A stretch of DNA of 64,000 nucleotides from the NCBI GenBank assembly GCA_965207585.1, contig CBDBMT010000003.1, positions 62,001-126,000 on the forward strand, in the 5' to 3' direction. The DNA comes from Bin87 sp965207585 (lineage in GTDB: Bacteria; Chloroflexota; Dehalococcoidia; Lucifugimonadales; UBA3495). Under the pieces are notes generated by a model. The model was not told the DNA's origin and ran no database searches. It was given only the letters and a program-made list of their open reading frames with translations. The translations under genes and the position numbers were made by a program. Position 1 is the stretch's first letter. The number at the start of each line of letters is the position of its first letter. Shown in pieces: positions 7,286 through 14,456 of this stretch.

Positions 7286-8845
7286 TCACGGCGAGGCCGG
7301 CCGGTAGATCTCCGTGTCCGGGTGGTACTGGAACCACCCGAACCAGAAAGAGGTCAGGCTGGGAATGCGAGGCAAAGTCTCCGAGGAATCGGAATTATTG
7401 ACCAGTCCGGTTTCAGTGATCTGCCAGGCGGAGCCGGTTTCATCAACCAATGTGGATGGCGGGACGTCAGGTTCGTCCATGGGCAGCAAGGCAAACGTGG
7501 TGTCGCCGCGCTCGTAAATCCGGCCGGCTCTGGACTCGGACGATGCCACGACAACTACGTTGACCCCGTCCACCGTGTCGTTGACCAACCGCACGCGTTG
7601 GAGGTCAGCCACTCGGTAAGCTTTGGCGCTGTCCCCGATGGAAAGGCCCACTACGACTTCTTTCGGGTCGAACGTCACGTTGCGGTTCCAAACCGGGAAC
7701 ATCACCTCATCCGAGGTGAAATAGTCGTAGTAGATGGCGCGAGGATCGTTCTCGGGAACGTAGAAATCGGGAGGATAGACGCCCGTGTTCCGGTCCAGCA
7801 CCGTGGTGTCCGGATGCTCGGCCAGCCATTCCTCCCAGGTGGTGACCACCGACGGGAAGAAGGGCTGACGGATGCCCGAATCGGCCAGGGGACCGATCAC
7901 CGGTTCGCCGATGAACTGGTTCCACAAGGAACGTGTGGCGCGGTCATACATCACCTTGTTGCTGCGGTAGAGGAGACCGGAGGTTCCAAAGGTGGTTGCT
8001 TCCCCGTTGACGATGCCGGAATACACGATCCCGGTGCCGCAGAGGGTTCAATACACCAGCGAGATCGGCTCGCCGCCAAGCGCGTCGTTGGCCAGCTCGT
8101 GGGCGTTCATGATCCGCAGGGGATACGCCCGGCTCTCACCGTTGATGGACACGCCGAACACCCGATCACCGGGCCACAGCCACGTCGCCTGCTCCGGGAG
8201 GATGTGGGGCGGTTGCTCCAGCGGAGGAATGCCGTCCAGGCGCACTCCTCCCCAGACCACCTCGGTGAGGTCAACCCGGGAGTGGGTGATGCCGGGTTCG
8301 AGTATCGCTCCGATGGCGGGGTCAATGACCGCCAGCGAGTCCACCTTCCAGCGCGGATAATTCGACGGCGGAGCAAATTCCTCCATCCGGGGTCCGATCC
8401 ATTCCCGCCATTGCCGACGGTCGAAATCGAAATCCTGCCCGGTGAGAACCGTGAGGGTGTCTATCGCCTGCTGGAGTGCGTCCCGATTCCTGAAGAACTT
8501 GAGCGCCTCAAGGATCACCACCACCTGAGATTTGTCGCCGTACTCCTCCGTGTCCGCCAAAGCGCCCAGCGTGGTCTCCGCGGGGTGCTCCGGGCCGTGC
8601 CAGATGCTGTACATGGTGCGGTTGGAGTCGTAGCTGACGGCGGTTGGTTCCGCGATGGGAGCCGGACCGGACACTGCAGGCTCCGGCATAGGTCCCACCG
8701 CAGTTGCGGTCGGATCAACGGTTAGCGTGGGCGGCAGCGTCAACATGGGGTCACCCTGCGGTTGCACCGAGGATGCGCCCCCGCAGGCCAGGCCAAGCAG
8801 GGCAATCAGCAATAGGACGGGGAATATCGCCTGCCTGATCAACAT
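7286..8845 (-). CDS. DUF3179 lipoprotein, probable selenoprotein (in-frame TGA at the UxxC position)
   Basis: Two open stretches in the same frame (7286-8047 and 8051-8845) are separated by one TGA at 8048-8050. Together they make a 519-residue DUF3179 protein. The N-terminus (LIRQAIFPVLLLIALLGLAC) is a lipoprotein signal peptide with a lipobox Cys at about residue 21, so the product should be anchored outside the membrane. The family core runs through the stop: NAHELANDALGGEPISLVY, then TGA, then TLCGTGIVYSGIVNGEATTF, then GLLYRSNKVMYDRATRSLW. DUF3179 proteins normally have Cys at the TGA position, forming CPLCGT-type CxxC, so decoding gives Sec266-x-x-Cys269. A hairpin suitable as a bacterial SECIS follows the TGA (8010-8040). 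DUF3179 function is unknown; the motif suggests thiol/selenol redox or metal chemistry. Alternatives are a nonsense mutation of a Cys codon or a base-call error. Starts at 8875 or 8944 are also possible. Confidence 0.72.
8010..8040 (-). promoter_or_regulatory. Candidate bacterial SECIS element after the in-frame TGA
   Basis: Counting from the base after TGA, bases 14-20 (CCGGGAU) pair with 26-32 (AUUCCGG), with one G-U pair, and close a 5-base loop CGUGU. Bases 8-11 (GCGG) pair with 35-38 (UCGU) below a 2x2 internal loop. The apical loop starts 21 bases after the stop codon and has G as its second base. This matches the usual bacterial SECIS distance (about 16-37 bases) and loop rule. The pairing was done by hand; no free energy was computed. 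Confidence 0.5.
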
Positions 8846-9001
8846 CACACTTATCGTTACGAATCCAACATCCATAAGGATGTACGACATGAGCTGTTCC
8901 GGCGCTTTGATGCTGCGATGGCTATAGGGCCAAGCCGCAACCATGCGTAAGGGGCAGGCTCGAGACCTGCCCCCAACCGGAAAAGCCAGCGCTAACGGGG
9001 G

Positions 9002-9412
9002 TCAGTCGGCGGCCGCGGCAGCCTCAGCGGCAGCGTACCACTCAGGGCCTTCCTGCCCCGGCTCAGGCAGCACGAACCCGCCCTCCATGGTCCAGGATGC
9101 GGGGTTCTCGGTGATGCGACCTGGGATGTCTGTGGGCGACACGCCCGCGACCCGCGCAAAAGCGTTCGTCAGATCGGACAAGAGCTGCTGCTTAACTTCC
9201 TCGGACCGGCCGGCGCGGTTGCCGCCGTCCAGGTAGTAGCCTTCCCCGTGCTCGTGGGTCTGGCCCTCCGGCGTCTCCAGGAAGGTGACCGACACGAAGC
9301 TGCGCGGCGCCCCGGTGGAGCCGCAGTGGATATCGGTGAAGGCCAGCGCGATCTCCTGCCTCTGGTCGAAGGACAGGGCGTCTTGGGGAATGAAACAGCG
9401 ATAGTGCGGCAT
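9002..9412 (-). CDS. Tautomerase-superfamily protein
   Basis: This 136-residue protein starts MPHYRCFIPQDALSFDQRQEIALAFTDIHCGSTG, so removal of Met would expose Pro1, the catalytic base of 4-oxalocrotonate-tautomerase-like enzymes. FVSVTFLETPEGQ and LLSDLTNAFARVAGVSPTDIPGRI fit the beta-alpha-beta fold of the longer cis-CaaD/MSAD-like members. The ATG at 9412 was chosen for this reason over the longer frame to 9607, which overlaps the upstream gene. It lies 28 bases downstream of a second tautomerase-like gene and is probably co-transcribed. Substrate unknown. Confidence 0.78.
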   Translation of the reverse strand: MPHYRCFIPQDALSFDQRQEIALAFTDIHCGSTGAPRSFVSVTFLETPEGQTHEHGEGYYLDGGNRAGRSEEVKQQLLSDLTNAFARVAGVSPTDIPGRITENPASWTMEGGFVLPEPGQEGPEWYAAAEAAAAAD

Positions 9413-9440
9413 GGTCTGCTCCTTGAGCCGATAGGTCGGG

Positions 9441-9770
9441 TTAATTGTCGCGTCGGTCCCGGGCGGATACCACCAGCTCGTCGGTGGTGCAGCCGGTGAC
9501 GTCCATCCACATGTCCTGTATGGACTGCATGAGCTCCACCCGAGTCTCCTGCTCCAGGCCGGGCGGAATCTCTCCGCGAACTGCGGAGGTGGTGGACAGC
9601 CGGCCACCGCGGAAGCCGAACCCGTGGGGGATCTCGATCCAGTTGACCGACACCTCGTCAGGGTTGCCGCCCACGAAACCGGTGCTGATGCGGGCCAACT
9701 CGGAGGCCAGCCTGGGGCGGATTTCCTCCGGTACTATCCCTTCCTGGATGGTGCAGTTGAACGTGATCAT
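9441..9770 (-). CDS. Tautomerase-like protein lacking Pro1
   Basis: This 109-residue protein reads MITFNCTIQEGIVPEEIRPRLASELARISTGFVGG, then VNWIEIPHGFGFRGG and GLEQETRVELMQSIQDMWMDVTGCTTDELVVSA. The beta-alpha-beta layout and length match the tautomerase superfamily, but residue 2 is Ile, so the catalytic Pro1 is missing. It may be the non-catalytic partner of the product of 9002-9412, as in heteromeric members. The ATG at 9770 has GGAAGGGTCG upstream; the alternative at 9815 adds 15 unlikely residues. Confidence 0.7.
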   Translation of the reverse strand: MITFNCTIQEGIVPEEIRPRLASELARISTGFVGGNPDEVSVNWIEIPHGFGFRGGRLSTTSAVRGEIPPGLEQETRVELMQSIQDMWMDVTGCTTDELVVSARDRRDN

Positions 9771-9865
9771 CGACCCTTCCGAACGCGACAGATGGTTGTT
9801 GCGGCAGGGTAACATAGGCCACGTCGTGCCAGCAACGGCGTACCCATCACCGGAGGCAGTCCCTC

Positions 9866-10090
9866 ATGTGCCGCAGCATCAAGACCCTACGCGGGACGGA
9901 TACCCCCGCCACCAACGATGAGATACGGGCGGCGGCTTTGCAGTTCGTTCGCAAGATCAGCGGGTACCGGCAACCGTCGCGGGCTAACGCGGCGGCCTTT
10001 GACCAGGCAGTCGACGAGGTGGCTCGGGCCTCCAGCAACTTGCTGGACACCCTTGTCCCACATGCTACACCCGACCGACAGCTCAAATGA
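9866..10090 (+). CDS. DUF2277 family protein
   Basis: This 74-residue protein begins MCRSIKTLRGTDTPATNDEI and continues AALQFVRKISGYRQPSRANA, a near-consensus DUF2277 sequence (family members start MCRxIKxL and are about 70-90 residues). The helical protein has no known activity. It is divergent from the tautomerase-like pair and upstream of the ThDP enzyme. Confidence 0.88.
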   Translation: MCRSIKTLRGTDTPATNDEIRAAALQFVRKISGYRQPSRANAAAFDQAVDEVARASSNLLDTLVPHATPDRQLK

Positions 10091-10181
10091 CAGGCCGGGG
10101 GCGCTGTGCTATCGTAAGCCAGCCCGTTTTTGCGGGCCATAGTTTCGTCAATCAATCCAACCCATTCAGGAAGGTTTCATC

Positions 10182-11789
10182 ATGCCCACCATGACCGGCG
10201 GCCAGGCTCTCATGCGCTCGTTGTACCTGGAGGGGGTGCGCGTCATCTTCGGCTTGCCCGGGGTGCAGCTCTACCACGCGCTGGACGCGCTGAACGACGT
10301 GCCGGGCATCCGCCTGATCACCACGCGGCACGAGCAGGCCACGGCCTACATGGCCGACGGTTACGCAAGGGCCAGCGGCGGCGTGGGCACGGCGCTGATG
10401 GTGCCGGGGCCGGGACTGCTCAACGCTTCGGCGGCCATCAGCACCGCCTACTCGGCGTCGTCCCCGGTGCTGGTGGTGTCCGGTCAGATCGAACGCGACC
10501 TGATCGGCGCGGACCGGGGCATCCTGCACGAGGTCAACGACCAGCAGGACTGCATCCGGCCCATCACCAAGTACGTGCGGCGCATGATGACCGCCGAGGA
10601 AGCTCCCGAGGCGGTGCACGAGGCCTTCCGACAGCTGACCACCGGCCGGCCGCGGCCCGTGGAGATCGAGATGCCGCCGGAGACCATGGCGGAACAGCGC
10701 GAGGTCTCCCTGATCGAGGCCGAGGGCTATCCCCGCGTCGCAGCGTCCGACGAACAGGTGACCGAGGCGGCCCGCATCCTGGCCGGCGCGCGACGCCCGT
10801 TGATCTGGGCTGGCGGCGGCGTCATCTCGTCTGAGGGATCGGAGGTGCTGGTGCGTTTGGCGGAGCGGTTGCAAGCCCCGGTGATCACCACGGCCGAGGG
10901 CAAGGGCGTCATCGACGACCGACACCCACTGGCACTGGGCGCCCTGCGTCTCCGCAACGACCCGGTAGCCAAAGAGGAGCCGCACTTCGACGTCATCCTG
11001 GGCGTGGGCAGCCGCATGGCCTTCCCCATGTGGCTGGACGGCCAGCGGGTGGTGCAGATCGACATCGACCCCGACGAGCTGGGCCGCAACTGGGAAAACA
11101 CCTACGGCGTCGCCGGCGACGCCCGCACCGTGATGGAGCAAGTGGATGCCAGGCTGGCCGAGATCATCGACCTGGGTTCCCGCCAGTCCTTCGCTGCCGA
11201 GGCCGATGCCCTGCGCCAGCGCCGCAAGGATAGCGCGCTGCGACCGGAACCCCAGGAGTCGTATCTGGCGGCGGTGCGGTCCGCGGTGCCGGAGGACGGC
11301 ATCCTGGTGTCGGGCATGACCCAACTGGGCTACTACGCTCGCGCCTTCTGGCCCACCTACGAGCCGCGCACCTTCATCACGTCCAGCTACTCGGGCAACC
11401 TGGGCTATGCCTACCCAACCGCATTGGGCGCCAAGGTGGCCCAGCCGGACCGGCCGGTGGTGGCCCTGTGCGGCGACGGCGGGTTCCTGTTCAACTCCCA
11501 GGAGCTGGCCACGGCGGTGCAGCACGGCATCAACGCGGTGGCGGTGGTGTTCAACGACAACGCCTACGGCAACGTGCTGCGCGACCAGGTGAACCAGTTC
11601 AACGGCCGCGCCGTCGGCGCCGAGTTGCACAACCCCGATTTCGTCAAGCTGGCCGAAGCCTACGGCGTCCGCGCCGCCCGCGCCGAGGGACCCGAAGCTC
11701 TGGAGTCGGCCCTGCGCGAAGCTCTGGCAGCCGACGCCCCCAGCCTGATCGAGGTGCCGGTGGGCATGATGCCGACGCCGTTTACGTAG
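10182..11789 (+). CDS. Thiamine-diphosphate-dependent acetolactate-synthase-like enzyme
   Basis: This 535-residue protein has the three ThDP domains in order. The N-terminal PYR domain carries the catalytic Glu (TTRHEQATAYMADGYARAS, about residue 50). A middle domain contains RPLIWAGGGVISSE. The C-terminal PP domain has the ThDP/Mg motif GDGGFLFNSQELATAVQHG ending in NDN (FNDNAYGN). This is the acetolactate synthase / benzoylformate decarboxylase / oxalyl-CoA decarboxylase family; the exact reaction cannot be set. ALS is less likely because no regulatory subunit adjoins it. The last 72 bases are duplicated at 12553-12624, on the far side of a toxin-antitoxin pair. Confidence 0.9.
   Translation: MPTMTGGQALMRSLYLEGVRVIFGLPGVQLYHALDALNDVPGIRLITTRHEQATAYMADGYARASGGVGTALMVPGPGLLNASAAISTAYSASSPVLVVSGQIERDLIGADRGILHEVNDQQDCIRPITKYVRRMMTAEEAPEAVHEAFRQLTTGRPRPVEIEMPPETMAEQREVSLIEAEGYPRVAASDEQVTEAARILAGARRPLIWAGGGVISSEGSEVLVRLAERLQAPVITTAEGKGVIDDRHPLALGALRLRNDPVAKEEPHFDVILGVGSRMAFPMWLDGQRVVQIDIDPDELGRNWENTYGVAGDARTVMEQVDARLAEIIDLGSRQSFAAEADALRQRRKDSALRPEPQESYLAAVRSAVPEDGILVSGMTQLGYYARAFWPTYEPRTFITSSYSGNLGYAYPTALGAKVAQPDRPVVALCGDGGFLFNSQELATAVQHGINAVAVVFNDNAYGNVLRDQVNQFNGRAVGAELHNPDFVKLAEAYGVRAARAEGPEALESALREALAADAPSLIEVPVGMMPTPFT
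11718..11789 (+). repeat. Direct repeat, copy 1 (3' end of the ThDP gene)
   Basis: The last 72 bases of the ThDP-enzyme gene match 12553-12624 with four substitutions and no gaps, both ending at the same TAG. The intervening 763 bases contain the PIN toxin-antitoxin pair. Confidence 0.9.
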
Positions 11790-11884
11790 CGGGCGCGCTG
11801 AAGGCGTTCAGTTGAGCCGAATAACACGGGAACATATAATTGTTTGACAACCTGTTCGGCATCTGCCGATGGGAGGCCCGGCTT

Positions 11885-12091
11885 ATGAACGACACCAACA
11901 ACAATGACAGCGCCCCCGAAAACCGGCCGACGACTGCCGCCGACGCTGCGGAGGTCCGCGCTCTGGATGAACGGCTGGCCGAGTTGCGCGCCCGGGGAAT
12001 TATCCGCGGCGGCGAGGGACCTCGGGGGTCTCTGCGCCCCATCGCGCACGTGCCCGGCGCTACGGCGCGTCTTATCGAAAGACGGGGATAG
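11885..12091 (+). CDS. Putative antitoxin of a PIN-domain toxin-antitoxin pair
   Basis: This 68-residue, highly charged protein has an Asn/Asp-rich start (MNDTNNNDSAPENRP), a helix VRALDERLAELRARGII and a tail PRGSLRPIAHVPGATARLIERRG. That tail is typical of antitoxins whose C-terminus threads into a PIN toxin. GGGAGG lies upstream of the ATG at 11885, and the stop is 3 bases before the toxin start. No clear DNA-binding domain is visible beyond the helix. Assignment rests mainly on the pairing. Confidence 0.6.
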   Translation: MNDTNNNDSAPENRPTTAADAAEVRALDERLAELRARGIIRGGEGPRGSLRPIAHVPGATARLIERRG

Positions 12092-12094
12092 GCC

Positions 12095-12502
12095 ATGACG
12101 CCACAGCCGCTTCCCCTGGCTGCATACGTCGATACCACCGCGGTATCGCCCGTAGCATTCAGGGAAGAGCCGGCTGGAACTGCGGTGCGACGTCGCTTGG
12201 ACGGATTCCCGCATCTATTGTCCGCAAACCTGCTGGAAACGGAACTGCGCGCAGCGTTCAAGGCCGAAGGGGCGCGCTTCGACGCCAGTACAATCGCCGA
12301 AATCACTTGGATTTCCCCCAATCGACAGCTGGACGCGGAAATGGGGGCAGTGTTGGAGATTGCCTATCTTTCCCCGATTCGCGTGTGGCATCTGGCCACA
12401 GCCTTGTTCTTCCGTGACGTGCTGCAAAGCGACTTGGCCTTCATTACGCTGGACGAGCAGCAGGAAACGGTGGCCCGCGATCTGGACTTCCGTATTCCAT
12501 AG
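12095..12502 (+). CDS. PIN-domain protein, VapC-like toxin
   Basis: This 135-residue protein has a PIN pattern: AAYVDTTAVSPVAF carries the first acidic residue, LLSANLLETELRAAF the second, and DLAFITLDEQQETVARDLDF the terminal Asp. PIN toxins are Mg-dependent RNases that cleave tRNA or rRNA. The usual DAxHLA motif reads IRVWHLATALFF here, so one catalytic acid seems replaced by Arg, which may reduce activity. It is coupled to the small acidic gene upstream. Confidence 0.72.
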   Translation: MTPQPLPLAAYVDTTAVSPVAFREEPAGTAVRRRLDGFPHLLSANLLETELRAAFKAEGARFDASTIAEITWISPNRQLDAEMGAVLEIAYLSPIRVWHLATALFFRDVLQSDLAFITLDEQQETVARDLDFRIP

Positions 12503-12552
12503 GCGAAGCGACGATGCCCAGGCTGGACTTCAACGCCCGCGCCGACGCCCTA

Positions 12553-12624
12553 GAAGCTCTGGCCGCCGACGCCCCCAGCCTCATCGAGGTGCCGGTGGAC
12601 ATGATGCCAACGCCGTTTACGTAG
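12553..12624 (+). repeat. Direct repeat, copy 2 (vestigial C-terminus of a ThDP gene)
   Basis: These 72 bases repeat the 3' end of the ThDP gene at 11718-11789. They still read in frame as ALAADAPSLIEVPVDMMPTPFT followed by TAG, forming the end of a tiny frame from an ATG at 12514. This is a gene scrap, not a functional gene. Confidence 0.88.
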
Positions 12625-12635
12625 GGGATAGAACA

Positions 12636-12824
12636 ATGAAACTCACGGTAACCATCGACCGGGACGAAGATGGCGTCTGGATTGTGCAATGCCCGGCCAT
12701 ACCGGGCTGCGTCAGTCAGGGCGACACCAAGGATGAAGCGCTCGCCAACATCCAGGAAGCCATCGCGCTCTGCATTGAAGTGCGCGCCGAACAGGGCCTG
12801 CCCCTGACCATCGAGACGCAGTAA
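12636..12824 (+). CDS. HicB-like antitoxin-family protein (orphan)
   Basis: This 62-residue protein reads MKLTVTIDRDEDGVWIVQCPAIPGCVSQGD and ends in a helix DEALANIQEAIALCIEV. It is the partial RNase-H-like HicB fold that normally neutralises the HicA mRNA interferase. No HicA (about 60 residues with a GSH/GDH motif) is found on either side, and there is no C-terminal DNA-binding domain. The gene begins 11 bases after the vestigial ThDP fragment. A related gene is at 14238. Confidence 0.8.
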   Translation: MKLTVTIDRDEDGVWIVQCPAIPGCVSQGDTKDEALANIQEAIALCIEVRAEQGLPLTIETQ

Positions 12825-12936
12825 ATTGAAGTAGCGATTTGGCTAACGCCGATGCTGGCCTCGCGAGAAAAGAATCAGCAATTCGATTGGCAGCAATACA
12901 CTGATCTTACGCACTGCTTATCGCGTGAGGCCCCAC

Positions 12937-13416
12937 ATGCTGTACGATATCGCGAAAATGCGAGCGGAACTACAGCGACATATCGCCCCGCTCTTCGCCC
13001 CCGGTGCTACTGGTACCAGTATCGCGGAATCGTTTGAGTCTATGCAGGCATCCGATAACAGACTGGCTGAACAGACATTAGCCAGCTGTTTGATTCCTAG
13101 AGATGATGGCAACGGACGCGCTGTGGTTGACTGTGTTCTCAACACCGCGAACAGCCACGCGATCCAGGAGAAAGTGCTTCAGCGCATAGCCACCAATGAC
13201 AAGGGCAGGCAAGAGGTGCTGGATTTCATGAACATCCACACAGCCCCAATAGCCATCGAGTGCCAAGGGCCTGACGGAGAGATGTGGTACAAAAACCGTG
13301 GGACATCGAGAAACTCGCGCCCCGCCGGGTCACAACAAGATCGGCGTCGGCCAGGCAATTTGCTTGTAACAAATGCGACAGCGCTACCTTTGAGCCCATC
13401 GAGGATGTTGCAATAG
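12937..13416 (+). CDS. Unknown protein, 5' part of a frameshifted gene
   Basis: The frame opens at an ATG (12937) with GTGAGG seven bases upstream and reads MLYDIAKMRAELQRHIAPLF, later IQEKVLQRIATNDKGRQEVLDF and IAIECQGPDGEMWYK. After that point the sequence becomes low-complexity and Arg-rich. The -1 frame starting at the same place continues sensibly as KPWDIEKLAP (see 13284-14141). One extra A in the run TACAAAAACC (13288-13298) would join them into a single protein of about 400 residues. No family is recognised. This region is AT-richer than its neighbours, suggesting transfer. Confidence 0.6.
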   Translation: MLYDIAKMRAELQRHIAPLFAPGATGTSIAESFESMQASDNRLAEQTLASCLIPRDDGNGRAVVDCVLNTANSHAIQEKVLQRIATNDKGRQEVLDFMNIHTAPIAIECQGPDGEMWYKNRGTSRNSRPAGSQQDRRRPGNLLVTNATALPLSPSRMLQ

Positions 13417-14141
13417 GATGGCCATCGTGGCCGACGCCCGCCACCTTAGACGACTTACAACCCGCCCCAAAATCCTTTGATTTATCGGAACAGCTCTTCC
13501 TGCTGGCGTACAGGTGCTTGCTACAACGAATGAGCCAGTTTAGAGGTCTGATAGCGAACGACGATTACATTGCTCACGACCCAAGAACGTCTGATGCATA
13601 CCGAACAGTCGTCAAAGCGAGACAGCCTATCAGTCGACGAAATTTGCGCAAACTAGAACGGCTCAAAACTAAATTCGACCGTAGGCTGGTTGGGATCGCG
13701 AAATTACCTATGGCACATTGGGTTACGCCCGTCGAACCTGCTTTTCCGATGGCATCCATGGCGTTCACACCTCTCGCTAACAGCTATATTGCAACCACAG
13801 TATATCCAGAGCCATATGAACACCCGGACGGTACGACGGAGATCCGACACTGGATGGTCTTGTCAATAGAATCTGCTAGTGTTTGGGCACAAAAGTCTGC
13901 CATAGCCGCACATGTGGCGGCAGCTCAGCAAACTTTGCAGACTGCCCAACACTCCAACGATTGGACGGTGAACCGAATCGCCGCAGAGGGGTCCTTGAGT
14001 ACTTATGCCAACCCAGAAGCCTATGAACAAATTTGCCAGCGACATCCGTGCGTCGGAGAGCAAATCGAGCGGCAAATCCCAGATTTCATCGTGATCGATT
14101 TATATGAGCGCTTTATCGGACGTGCTTTGCGCACGGCCTGA
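13284..14141 (+). CDS. Unknown protein, 3' part of a frameshifted gene
   Basis: This open frame continues the product of 12937-13416 in the -1 frame. It contains a possible half zinc site FACNKCDSATF, then FDLSEQLFLLAYRCLLQRMSQF, RKLERLKTKFDRRLVG, a beta-rich stretch around MASMAFTPLANSYIATTVYP, and a C-terminal helix ending IVIDLYERFIGRALRTA. I see no catalytic motif, signal peptide or membrane segment. The ATG at 13284 is internal to the natural gene and probably not a true start. The gene is flanked by two orphan HicB genes within the accessory island. Confidence 0.6.
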   Translation: MVQKPWDIEKLAPRRVTTRSASARQFACNKCDSATFEPIEDVAIGWPSWPTPATLDDLQPAPKSFDLSEQLFLLAYRCLLQRMSQFRGLIANDDYIAHDPRTSDAYRTVVKARQPISRRNLRKLERLKTKFDRRLVGIAKLPMAHWVTPVEPAFPMASMAFTPLANSYIATTVYPEPYEHPDGTTEIRHWMVLSIESASVWAQKSAIAAHVAAAQQTLQTAQHSNDWTVNRIAAEGSLSTYANPEAYEQICQRHPCVGEQIERQIPDFIVIDLYERFIGRALRTA

Positions 14142-14237
14142 TTTACGTCAAACACGCTGGCCGACTGCCGCAGGGTGGGCTCAATCGACTACCCTCTATC
14201 TGGTCTTGTCAAAGGGTAACTGGAAACGCAGAGCCGC

Positions 14238-14432
14238 ATGGTGAGAAAACTAACCATGGTTATCGAGCGCGAAGGTGACGGCTACGTCGCCCTCTGTCCC
14301 AAGTTGGACATCGCGAGTCAAGGTGATACTGTGCCTGAAGCTCGCGCCAATCTGGTTGAGGCCCTGATGCTGTTTCTTGAAGTGGCTCCGGATTCTGAGA
14401 TTTACCGTCGGCTAGCACAAGGTCGTCTATAA
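14238..14432 (+). CDS. Second HicB-like antitoxin-family protein (orphan)
   Basis: This 64-residue protein reads MVRKLTMVIEREGDGYVALCPKLDIASQGD then PEARANLVEALMLFLEV. It shares the HicB layout with 12636-12824 (strands with DGxW/YxxxCP, then SQGDT and a helix). No HicA partner is adjacent. It closes the accessory island; the next gene, at 14457, is a housekeeping-type dehydrogenase. Confidence 0.8.
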   Translation: MVRKLTMVIEREGDGYVALCPKLDIASQGDTVPEARANLVEALMLFLEVAPDSEIYRRLAQGRL

Positions 14433-14456
14433 TCCCTGCTGTTCGCGGTCCCCACC

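Noticed and set aside
8048..8050. Reassigned genetic code (TGA as Trp) as explanation of the DUF3179 stop
   Set aside because: Other genes in the window end in TGA, and the conserved residue at this position is Cys, not Trp.
13288..13298. Programmed -1 frameshift at CAAAAAC
   Set aside because: The heptamer is not of the X XXY YYZ form (first base C), and I saw no clear downstream stimulator. A one-base loss or read error is simpler, though not excluded.
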